Origin: an uncultured Caryophanales bacterium
GTDB lineage: Bacteria; Bacillota_I; Bacilli_A; RFN20; CAG-826
Assembly (NCBI GenBank): GCA_946401755.1
Contig: CAMIVH010000052.1
Span: forward strand, 1 to 6,232
Direction of reading: 5' to 3'
Length of the DNA stretch: 6,232 nucleotides
The notes under the pieces were generated by a model. That model searched no databases and was not told the DNA's origin. It was given only the letters and a program-made list of their open reading frames with translations. Shown piece by piece: positions 1 through 6,187 of the stretch. The translations under genes and the position numbers were made by a program. Positions within the stretch are counted from its first letter, which is position 1. The number at the start of each line of letters is the position of its first letter.

Positions 1-2
1 CT

Positions 3-3000
3 AAAAAATATCGTGTCATGAACCATGATATTTTCCGCGCTTACAAAGTTGTAGTCGTCTGCCACTTTATCTTCTTTATCGCGGACATCTTATGGGGTGT
101 ATTCGACTCCTTATCAAATAAAGTACCAGCCATGATTGATACAACAATCTTTTTCGTGGCGATGGCTTTTGGTGTTTCGGCTTGGTTAAGATTTGCCGCA
201 AAATATTTAGAAGAAAAGAAATTAACAAGCATTATTACTTTAGTCTTTGCCTTTATTTTCTTAATCGCTGGTGTGACTTTAGTAATTATCAATATCTTTA
301 GCCCAATCTTATTTAGCTATGCTAATGGTGTTTATGAGCCAAAGGCGGGCCGCTATGGATATTTCACTGCCCAAATGGCAATGTATCTCATTGTTTCTAT
401 CATTGCCTTTATCCGTACCATCACCAATAAGAACTACCGTAAGATGAGATATTTAACAGTCAGTCTTGTCGGCATTGTGATGGCGGTGTCAATTGCTTTA
501 CAAATCTATTTCCCAAGTCTTCCTTTATATTCATTCGGTCACTTGTTATCAATGATTCTTGTCCACATGTTTATTGTTAACACTGAATCAGAGAGTTATC
601 GCCGTTCTATCAGCGCTGCTTCACAAAGAGTGAAAGAGAAGAATCGAGAATTAGCGACCACTAAAGAGTTAGCGTATCAAGATACACTAACAGGTATTAG
701 AAATAAGCACGCTTATGTTGAGCGTGAAGAAAGTATTGACCTATCACTCCATGATAAGAGCAGTGGAGATTTATGCTTATTCATCTTCGACTTAAATGAT
801 TTAAAGTTAATCAATGATACCTTTGGTCATGAACAAGGTGATGAATACATCATTAAATCAGTTCAAATCATTAAATCAGTTTTTAAAAATCAAATCATCT
901 ATCGTATTGGTGGTGATGAATTCGCGACCTTCGTTGATGGTGCTGATTTCAATAAAAGATATTACTTATTAGAACAATTCAACAAAATTGTTGAATCTAA
1001 TATTGGTAAGAATGAGCCAATCATCGCTGTTGGTTTTGCAGATTATGTTCCAGAAAAAGATAATTCTTTAAGATCTATCTTCACCCGAGCGGATGAACGC
1101 ATGTACGCTAGAAAGAAAGCTCTTAAAGAAATGATGGCTAGAGAAAGTGAAGACATTGAAGAAAAAGACAACTCTGCCTCTGATTCAATGTCACGATTAG
1201 AGTATTACGAAACATTCTATCGTCAAGATAGCCATTCATTAATTAACTTATTAAATAGTTCACCTTGCGATGGAATCCTTGAAGTTGATCTTAATAACGA
1301 TACTTATAAACAGTTCTATCATGTCGAAGGCAAATACTTCTTGCCTATCGTTAATATTTCCTATAAAGAAGTGGTTGAATTTACCGCTAAACATATGGTT
1401 CATCCAGATGATGTTGGTGAATATTTAGGGTTAATGAAAATCGAAGGATTCTTTGAACGTTTAGCTAATGCTAAAATACCAAACTTTAGCTTCGCTCATT
1501 TTAGATACAAATTACAAGATGGTGATTACCGCTATGTTGAGCAATGTGTCATTGCTGGGGAAGAAAACGGTATTCCAGCAGGCATGTTTAGAATATATGT
1601 CATAGACATCCATAACATGATAATTAGAAGAATTGGTGCTTCTAATGGCGAATCTGCACTCACTTCCGCTGGTCGTGATCAATTAACAGGCTTATATGCT
1701 AGTAAAGAATTCTATACTAAAGCGGAAAGGATTATTAAAGACAATCCTAAGAAACAGTGGTGTGCCTTATTTATCGATATTGAACACTTCAAATTCTTTA
1801 ATGAATGGTTTGGTCGTGAAAAGGGTGATTACTTATTAGCAAAGATCGGTACAGAGCTAAATGAAAACGTCTTATTTAAAGATGGCGTGGCAGGCTATTT
1901 TGGTCAAGATGACTTCGCAGCGTTATGCCAACTTGATAAAAAGAAAATATCTGCTTTGTATGAGAATATTCGTAACCTTATCGCCTCTTTTGGCCTCACA
2001 ACCGGTTTCTTACCAGTCATCGGTGTGGCTTTATTAGAGAAAGACATGCTCCTTGTTGATGCGATGGATAGAGCTAGTATTGCCGCTTCTAAAGCCAAAG
2101 GTGATATTAGAAATAGAATAGTCTATTACCACTCTGACATGCAGTTCTTAGCGGAACATGAATATCATATTCTTTCTGAATTCATGACTGCTTTACAAAA
2201 TGATGAAATCACCTTCTATTTACAACCACAGTGTCGCGCTAAAACAGGCAAAATCGTTGGTGCGGAAGCATTATGTCGATGGATTAAGAAAGATGGCACA
2301 CAAGTATCGCCTGCTGTCTTTATTCCTGTTTTAGAGAAATATAACTTTATTACTGACTTAGACCAATATATATGGGATAAGGTTTGTAAGAGCATCAGAT
2401 ATTGGTTAGATCAAGGCCATGTAGCGGTGCCAGTATCAATTAATGTTTCTCGTGTAGATATCTATAACTTTGACATAGTCAAATATTTAATCGATCTCAC
2501 TGATAAATATGATCTTCCACATCGTCTCATCAAAGTGGAAATTACTGAATCCGCTTACGCGGAAACAGCTAAGTTTATCGAAGATATCGTCTTGCGCTTA
2601 CGTAAGGAAGGCTTTGCGGTTTTAATGGATGACTTCGGTAGTGGTTATTCTTCCTTAAATATGCTTTCCACAATTAAGTTAGACGCCATTAAGTTAGACT
2701 CTGAATTCTTGCGTTTAGAAGGCGCTGACTATGAAAGAGGCATCCGTATTATTGAATCCGTTGTTAATATGGCCAAAGTCATGGCTTTACCAATTATCGT
2801 TGAAGGTGTGGAAACCAAACAACAATGTGAGTTCTTAATGGAACTCGGCTGTCGTTATGTCCAAGGCTATTACTTCTTTAAACCATTACCACGTGAAGAA
2901 TTTGAAAAGGTTGTCAAACAAAAAGATATGATTGATGACCGTGGCTTTGTGGTCAAACCTAATGAACAATTGCGTATTAGAGAATTTTTAGATAAGAACA

Positions 3001-3737
3001 TCTATTCCGACTCAATGTTAAATAACATCATCGGTGCAGTTGCCTTCTATTCATGGGATAAAGAACAAGAGCACGTTGATATCGTTAGATATAATCAACA
3101 ATTCTATCAAGCAGTTGACGTTCCTGACTTTGCGGAGCGCTTAGTTAACATTGAAACATTTACTCCTGATGAAGATCGTCCGCTCTTTTTTGCCGCTTTA
3201 CAAAAAGCCATGGATAACCGTTTATCTGGTTCAATTGAGACAATTAGATTCCATCGTGTTGATGGTGGTCTTATGTCATTTAGAATTCACTTCTATTATC
3301 TTGGTCAAAAAGAAGGTAGAGAATTGTTCTATGGAGCGGCCTCTAATGATAGTGAACTTGCTAACTTAAAAGAAGTTAAAGACTTAATCACTGATTATTC
3401 CACTGATAACATGATTCTTGTCAGTGTGATTAATAAGAAGTTTAGATTTAATGTTATCTCACATATTGTGAGTGACTTATTAGGCATCACGCCATCAGAA
3501 CTTGAAAATGAACTAAATGACTCCTCGTTTATCAAACGCTGCGTGAATCCAAAAGAAATTGTGGAAATCAACAAAGACGCTCTTAAGCTTGCGAGCAAGC
3601 ATAAGGAATTTAATAAGATTGTGACGGTCTATGATAAAGACAACAACAAAGTTAAGATCAATGTTGAGTTCCTCTGCGTTGCAGATGATGCAGATAACGT
3701 TGCTTACATCTTAAAAGCCCAACCACTAGAAAAATAA
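3..3737 (+). CDS. Membrane-bound bifunctional c-di-GMP protein: GGDEF / PAS-like / degenerate GGDEF / EAL / two PAS-like (5' end probably cut off by the window)
   Basis: Residues are counted from the first in-window ATG (base 18). About six hydrophobic helices (about 10-29, 39-60, 70-98, 115-134, 145-165, 170-188) anchor it in the membrane. A charged, probably helical linker (195-218) leads to GGDEF domain 1 (about 219-370), with intact GGDEF at 298-302, D258, N266 and R296, as in active diguanylate cyclases. A PAS-like segment (about 405-540, HPDD at 462-465) follows. GGDEF domain 2 (about 552-705) reads GQDDF at 629-633 and is probably inactive. The EAL domain (about 715-962) keeps EAL 750-752, N809, E841, DDFGSGYSSL 871-880, K892, E929 and Q949, so phosphodiesterase activity is likely. 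Two further PAS-like segments lie at about 1003-1108 and 1122-1237. It probably makes and degrades c-di-GMP in response to membrane or cytosolic signals; which activity dominates is unknown. No ribosome binding site precedes base 18 and the frame is open to the edge (KKYRV before the Met), so the start is probably upstream. Confidence 0.93.
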   Translation, partial: KKYRVMNHDIFRAYKVVVVCHFIFFIADILWGVFDSLSNKVPAMIDTTIFFVAMAFGVSAWLRFAAKYLEEKKLTSIITLVFAFIFLIAGVTLVIINIFSPILFSYANGVYEPKAGRYGYFTAQMAMYLIVSIIAFIRTITNKNYRKMRYLTVSLVGIVMAVSIALQIYFPSLPLYSFGHLLSMILVHMFIVNTESESYRRSISAASQRVKEKNRELATTKELAYQDTLTGIRNKHAYVEREESIDLSLHDKSSGDLCLFIFDLNDLKLINDTFGHEQGDEYIIKSVQIIKSVFKNQIIYRIGGDEFATFVDGADFNKRYYLLEQFNKIVESNIGKNEPIIAVGFADYVPEKDNSLRSIFTRADERMYARKKALKEMMARESEDIEEKDNSASDSMSRLEYYETFYRQDSHSLINLLNSSPCDGILEVDLNNDTYKQFYHVEGKYFLPIVNISYKEVVEFTAKHMVHPDDVGEYLGLMKIEGFFERLANAKIPNFSFAHFRYKLQDGDYRYVEQCVIAGEENGIPAGMFRIYVIDIHNMIIRRIGASNGESALTSAGRDQLTGLYASKEFYTKAERIIKDNPKKQWCALFIDIEHFKFFNEWFGREKGDYLLAKIGTELNENVLFKDGVAGYFGQDDFAALCQLDKKKISALYENIRNLIASFGLTTGFLPVIGVALLEKDMLLVDAMDRASIAASKAKGDIRNRIVYYHSDMQFLAEHEYHILSEFMTALQNDEITFYLQPQCRAKTGKIVGAEALCRWIKKDGTQVSPAVFIPVLEKYNFITDLDQYIWDKVCKSIRYWLDQGHVAVPVSINVSRVDIYNFDIVKYLIDLTDKYDLPHRLIKVEITESAYAETAKFIEDIVLRLRKEGFAVLMDDFGSGYSSLNMLSTIKLDAIKLDSEFLRLEGADYERGIRIIESVVNMAKVMALPIIVEGVETKQQCEFLMELGCRYVQGYYFFKPLPREEFEKVVKQKDMIDDRGFVVKPNEQLRIREFLDKNIYSDSMLNNIIGAVAFYSWDKEQEHVDIVRYNQQFYQAVDVPDFAERLVNIETFTPDEDRPLFFAALQKAMDNRLSGSIETIRFHRVDGGLMSFRIHFYYLGQKEGRELFYGAASNDSELANLKEVKDLITDYSTDNMILVSVINKKFRFNVISHIVSDLLGITPSELENELNDSSFIKRCVNPKEIVEINKDALKLASKHKEFNKIVTVYDKDNNKVKINVEFLCVADDADNVAYILKAQPLEK
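849..881 (+). repeat. 15-bp direct repeat inside the first GGDEF domain
   Basis: ATCATTAAATCAGTT occurs at 849-863 and again at 867-881, a period of 18 bp. It encodes IIKSV twice (residues 278-282 and 284-288) in the helix before the GGDEF motif. The distance from the GD motif to GGDEF is within one residue of the textbook spacing, so it is not an extra insertion. Confidence 0.7.
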
Positions 3738-3762
3738 GTATCGACACTAGTCGGTACTTTTT
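3737..3762 (+). terminator. Rho-independent terminator after the GGDEF/EAL gene
   Basis: The arms AGTATCGAC (3737-3745) and GTCGGTACT (3750-3758) pair over 9 bp, including one G:U, around an ACTA loop. The run of T continues to 3762. The stem starts on the last base of the TAA stop codon, so the hairpin sits directly against the gene end. It should separate this gene from the next one. Confidence 0.8.
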
Positions 3763-3792
3763 CAAATATTTGTCATAAGTTTCACTTAGTAA

Positions 3793-3821
3793 TCACCAAA
3801 AGTATTAGTACTTTTTATAAT
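3793..3821 (+). promoter_or_regulatory. Putative sigma-A-type promoter for the three-helix membrane protein gene
   Basis: A perfect TATAAT lies at 3816-3821, 30 bp before the ATG at 3852. At a 17-bp spacing the -35 position reads TCACCA (3793-3798), only 3 of 6 matches to TTGACA, so the -35 is weak. The site lies between a terminator and a well-formed ribosome binding site, which supports the -10 call. The exact -35 is uncertain. Confidence 0.6.
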
Positions 3822-3837
3822 GAGATGTAGATTACAA

Positions 3838-3843
3838 AGAGGA
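3838..3843 (+). promoter_or_regulatory. Ribosome binding site fixing the start at 3852
   Basis: AGAGGA is followed by 8 bases and then ATG. It resembles the anti-16S consensus (AGGAGG) at normal spacing and supports 3852 as the start codon. Confidence 0.75.
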
Positions 3844-3851
3844 AGACTCAT

Positions 3852-4817
3852 ATGAAAAATAAAAATTTCATGCCAAAGACCCCTAGAGAAAAGGGTATGT
3901 TTGTTGGTGCATTAGCATGTATCGCGGTATTTACTATCGCCTTCATCTTCATTGTGTTAGGCGTTAGCATTATTCCATCTTTAATTGTCGCTATACTTGC
4001 TATCGTTGGTGCTATGGTTTTAGCGGTATATGCTAGAAAAATCATTAGCGCTAGACTCGCAGCAGAAGAAGGCGAACAACCAAAGGTTGAAGAAGCTCCA
4101 AAAGCCAAAGAGCCAGAACCACAATCACAACCAGTTAGTGAACCTGCTCCTGTTGAAGAAGTTGTTGAACCAGAGCCTGAACCAGTTGTTGAGGAACCAC
4201 TTCAAGAAGAGCCAGTTTTTGAAGAAGAACCCGCTCCAGTTCAACCAGTAGAAAAGAAAAAGCCTAATAAAGCAGTCTTTGCAGTTATTATTCCAATTGT
4301 TGCTGTTGCTTTAGTGACTGCAGTCGCTATTCCAGTCGCTATTCATTTCGCTAATAACAACAACGAAATCAGAGATGATGGCGAAGGTGATGGTGGTGGT
4401 AAAAACACCAGCAAGAACAATGGTGGCAAAGTATCATTTAATATCACAGCAACAACCCGCTACGAAGAAACTAGTGATGGCCAAGTTGATGGTTACCAAT
4501 TCGAACCTAACAAAGACTACATTGAATATCGATTCATACTTTCTGATGCTGGCTGGTATGTTGAATGGATTGATTATGGCAAATGGTCATTCGATGCTTC
4601 AACAGGTTATGTAAGTGCTGTTTGTACCAAATATGACACATATAATGTTAACGGCCAATGGACGAATAAAACGTATTCAGAAGGTGCAGCGAACGCTCAA
4701 AAGAGTCTCAAAGTAATTAACGATACAACGTTATACTATAACGGTAAAAGCGAATTTGTGGCAAAAAAGGTCAGCAACTTCACGCACCCAATTGTTATAT
4801 TGCAAGAAAGACCTTGA
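3852..4817 (+). CDS. Three-helix membrane protein with acidic Pro/Glu/Val-rich segment and extracytoplasmic beta-rich domain, function unknown
   Basis: I do not recognise a named family over the full 321 residues. A basic N-terminus is followed by two hydrophobic helices (about 16-37 and 39-60), then RKIISAR. A low-complexity acidic segment (about 73-133) is built from EP, VEE and PVVEEP units. KKKPNK (135-140) precedes a third helix (141-166), a Asn/Gly/Asp-rich linker (168-193) and a domain of about 128 residues rich in aromatic and beta-forming residues (WYVEWIDYGKW at 235-245). The positive-inside rule places the N-terminus and the acidic segment in the cytoplasm and the C-terminal domain outside. 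That domain could be a small beta-barrel of the lipocalin-like kind seen in Firmicutes surface proteins; this is only an impression. It has its own promoter and terminator. It stops at TGA followed directly by TAA. A role at the cell surface or in envelope sensing is inference. Confidence 0.88.
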   Translation: MKNKNFMPKTPREKGMFVGALACIAVFTIAFIFIVLGVSIIPSLIVAILAIVGAMVLAVYARKIISARLAAEEGEQPKVEEAPKAKEPEPQSQPVSEPAPVEEVVEPEPEPVVEEPLQEEPVFEEEPAPVQPVEKKKPNKAVFAVIIPIVAVALVTAVAIPVAIHFANNNNEIRDDGEGDGGGKNTSKNNGGKVSFNITATTRYEETSDGQVDGYQFEPNKDYIEYRFILSDAGWYVEWIDYGKWSFDASTGYVSAVCTKYDTYNVNGQWTNKTYSEGAANAQKSLKVINDTTLYYNGKSEFVAKKVSNFTHPIVILQERP

Positions 4818-4825
4818 TAAAAAAT

Positions 4826-4851
4826 AACGGCACTAAAAAGTGTCGTTTTTT
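4826..4851 (+). terminator. Rho-independent terminator after the three-helix membrane protein gene
   Basis: ACGGCACT (4827-4834) pairs with AGTGTCGT (4839-4846) over 8 bp with one G:U, around an AAAA loop, followed by TTTTT to 4851. A run of A upstream can extend the stem. It begins 9 bases after the stop codon. Confidence 0.85.
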
Positions 4852-4852
4852 A

Positions 4853-4880
4853 TTGCGCTATTCTTATTAAAATAGGATGA
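4853..4880 (+). promoter_or_regulatory. Possible weak promoter and ribosome binding site for the 273-residue protein
   Basis: The only space between the upstream terminator and the ATG at 4891 is 39 bases. It contains TTGCGC (4853-4858) and TAGGAT (4873-4878), spaced only 14 bp apart, so this is a poor promoter match. AGGATGA (4874-4880) could be the ribosome binding site, 10 bases before the ATG, slightly long. A promoter is needed here if the preceding terminator works, but I cannot place it with confidence. Confidence 0.3.
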
Positions 4881-4890
4881 TTATTCTTGT

Positions 4891-5712
4891 ATGGAAAATA
4901 AACCTGTATCAAAGAGATTATTAGAAGCTCCCTTATATCAGCCACTTTTAGTGTATGAAATTAAAGGTGAGACCTTAGTGCCTGCTATTATGGGTGATAA
5001 GTCTTATGACTATGTCGATTTATTTTATTCTGCTCTTTATAATGAAGCATATTGGTTTGGATATTTTTCTCATGATGAGAAATATAAGAATTTAGACGAT
5101 TATAAAGCTAATGGTTTAAAAGATAAAATCGCTGATCTTACAAACGAATTAAATAAATTATTGGCGGATGACTATTGCTTAATAACAGAACCTTTGCTCT
5201 TAGAATATCAAGCGCTGGGAAAGGCTTATAAAGAAGATAATAAAGATCCAAACAATATTAAAAAAATAGAAAAACACATCTCATATTTTAATTACGCTGA
5301 AAATCATTCAGAAATATCCAAAATAGATATTCGCTTTGTGCACTTAATGGTCACTGGTGAAGAATATATCAAAGATGGTACAACGTTCTGTGATTTGCAT
5401 TCTTTTGAAGCAAAACCTCACGCTTCATATGAAGAAGTAAAAGAATTTGCTTTGAAGTTCTATGAAATGAAGAAAAAGGAAATGGAACGCACGTTTTATA
5501 GAGACTGTCTTGGGGCTATTACGTATGAGACAAACTATACAAAGAATGAAATTATAAAGCTTCTAGAAGAACAGCCAAGAGTGGGCCTTATCTTCATTAG
5601 TGGTGGTGTACTTCCTCATGGAAAGGAAGTTGAAATCGGAACTGTTGATAAGTTAGATGAAAACTTATATACATCGTTGGAACGCTATACAATTTATTGG
5701 TTTACTAAATAG
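4891..5712 (+). CDS. Hypothetical soluble protein, family not recognised
   Basis: This encodes 273 residues with no signal peptide or membrane helix, so it is probably cytoplasmic. The N-terminal part (1-60) is rich in aromatic residues (DLFYSALYNEAYWFGYF at 43-59). The middle (60-135) is highly charged and probably helical, with a lysine-rich stretch around 111-129. Residues 145-210 contain FCDLHSFEAKPHASYEE (166-182) and a likely helix (180-200). The C-terminus (230-273) alternates hydrophobic residues (VGLIFISGGVLP) as in beta strands. I see no catalytic motif that I can name. The start is the first possible one after an in-frame TAG at 4873. The gene is visibly more AT-rich than the GGDEF/EAL gene and uses ATA for 5 of 18 isoleucines. 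No terminator separates it from the next gene, so the two may be cotranscribed. Confidence 0.82.
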   Translation: MENKPVSKRLLEAPLYQPLLVYEIKGETLVPAIMGDKSYDYVDLFYSALYNEAYWFGYFSHDEKYKNLDDYKANGLKDKIADLTNELNKLLADDYCLITEPLLLEYQALGKAYKEDNKDPNNIKKIEKHISYFNYAENHSEISKIDIRFVHLMVTGEEYIKDGTTFCDLHSFEAKPHASYEEVKEFALKFYEMKKKEMERTFYRDCLGAITYETNYTKNEIIKLLEEQPRVGLIFISGGVLPHGKEVEIGTVDKLDENLYTSLERYTIYWFTK

Positions 5713-5728
5713 TTTTAGCAGTTATCAT
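5701..5728 (+). promoter_or_regulatory. Possible promoter for the small membrane protein gene
   Basis: TTTACT (5701-5706, 4 of 6 to TTGACA) and TATCAT (5723-5728, 5 of 6 to TATAAT) are 16 bp apart. The -35 lies inside the end of the preceding gene. In AT-rich DNA such matches arise by chance, and cotranscription with the upstream gene is an equally good explanation. Confidence 0.3.
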
Positions 5729-5750
5729 TAATTAACACGTCTAATAAGTG

Positions 5751-5756
5751 AAAGGA
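5751..5756 (+). promoter_or_regulatory. Ribosome binding site fixing the start at 5767
   Basis: AAAGGA is followed by 10 bases and then ATG at 5767. This supports the 108-residue frame over an overlapping frame that would start at GTG 5748, inside the spacer just before the AAAGGA. Confidence 0.6.
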
Positions 5757-5766
5757 ATTACAAACC

Positions 5767-6093
5767 ATGAACCAAAAAGAAAACAATCTTCAAATAGCAT
5801 TTATTTTATCAATTATCGCTCAAGGCATTTTGCTCTTATTTATTATTGTTCCAGGATATATCTCTATTCCAGGTGGAACACCAACAAGAGGCTTATTACT
5901 CTTGACATATTACCCTGCTCCATTGATTTTAGGCATCATTGCCTTGAGCATGTGTAATGTTACTTCATTAGAGGATGTTGGCACTAAATTTAAAACCTAT
6001 CGTATTGTTGCTAGAGTTCTTTCAATTATTGCCATCGTCGTTAGTGCGATCATCGTATTTGTTAACTTTATTCAATTCGTATTTCATTTTTAA
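5767..6093 (+). CDS. Small three-helix membrane protein, function unknown
   Basis: The 108 residues are mostly hydrophobic. Helices are predicted at about 8-29, 42-63 and 79-105. A short polar N-terminus (MNQKEN) precedes the first. A Gly/Pro-rich loop (YISIPGGTPTRG, 31-42) joins helices 1 and 2, and a polar loop with Glu, Asp and Lys (CNVTSLEDVGTKFKTYR, 63-79) joins helices 2 and 3. The basic residues in that second loop suggest it faces the cytoplasm, which would put the N-terminus outside; this orientation is uncertain. The general pattern resembles the many small uncharacterised membrane proteins of Firmicutes, but I cannot assign a family. It lies 54 bases after the unknown soluble protein gene with no terminator between them, and a strong terminator follows it. 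Confidence 0.8.
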   Translation: MNQKENNLQIAFILSIIAQGILLLFIIVPGYISIPGGTPTRGLLLLTYYPAPLILGIIALSMCNVTSLEDVGTKFKTYRIVARVLSIIAIVVSAIIVFVNFIQFVFHF

Positions 6094-6116
6094 AACAATC
6101 TATTAAAAATATGCAC

Positions 6117-6154
6117 AAGGCAGTCATTGTTATTAAAACAAGACTGCTTTTTTT
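6117..6154 (+). terminator. Rho-independent terminator after the small membrane protein gene
   Basis: AAGGCAGTC (6117-6125) pairs with GACTGCTTT (6142-6150), and TTGTT (6127-6131) pairs with AACAA (6137-6141) across a bulged A at 6126, leaving an ATTAA loop. A run of seven T (6148-6154) follows. Read on the minus strand the hairpin is followed by CCTTGTGC, a poor U-tract, so it works mainly for the + strand. Confidence 0.85.
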
Positions 6155-6165
6155 GCGATTTTGTC

Positions 6166-6187
6166 TTATAAAATTGAAATTTTATAA
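6166..6187. repeat. Perfect AT-only inverted repeat
   Basis: TTATAAAATT (6166-6175) and AATTTTATAA (6178-6187) are exact reverse complements separated by GA. It could be a weak hairpin overlapping the stop codon of the putative minus-strand gene, or an operator-like palindrome. No GC pair strengthens the stem, so it is not a typical terminator. Confidence 0.6.

Noticed and set aside
41..292. Minus-strand open frame of 83 codons.
   Set aside because: It lies antisense to the membrane-helix part of the GGDEF/EAL gene and has Lys/Ala/Ile-rich shadow composition. No ribosome binding site or independent support.
3754..3816. GTACTTTTT occurs at the end of the first terminator (3754-3762) and again just before the TATAAT box (3808-3816), where AGTA/TACT could form a second mini-hairpin.
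   Set aside because: The second stem is only 4 bp of mostly AT pairs, and a 9-base repeat in AT-rich spacer is easily due to chance. It is not strong enough to call a second terminator or an attenuator.
4030..4251. Plus-strand frame of 73 codons inside the Pro/Glu-rich segment.
   Set aside because: Its protein is a low-complexity Lys/Asn/Gln/Leu product of the repeated Pro/Glu codons read in another frame, so it is a shadow.
4815..4820. TGA followed directly by TAA at the end of the three-helix membrane protein raised the question of a TGA-as-Trp code.
   Set aside because: Reading through TGA would add only one residue, so the site itself is not informative. All Trp codons in the window are TGG and no TGA occurs in frame within about 1,940 codons, which argues for the standard bacterial code.
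3737..4890. Checked the spacers for riboswitches (including c-di-GMP types), tRNAs or small RNAs.
   Set aside because: The spacers are about 114, 73, 54 and 72 bases, mostly filled by terminators and promoter elements. None holds the folded cores expected of these RNAs.
5748..5957. Overlapping frame starting at GTG 5748 and running through the small membrane protein gene.
   Set aside because: The start has no ribosome binding site and the product is a Arg/Tyr/His-rich shadow. The 5767 frame has AAAGGA upstream and a coherent three-helix pattern.
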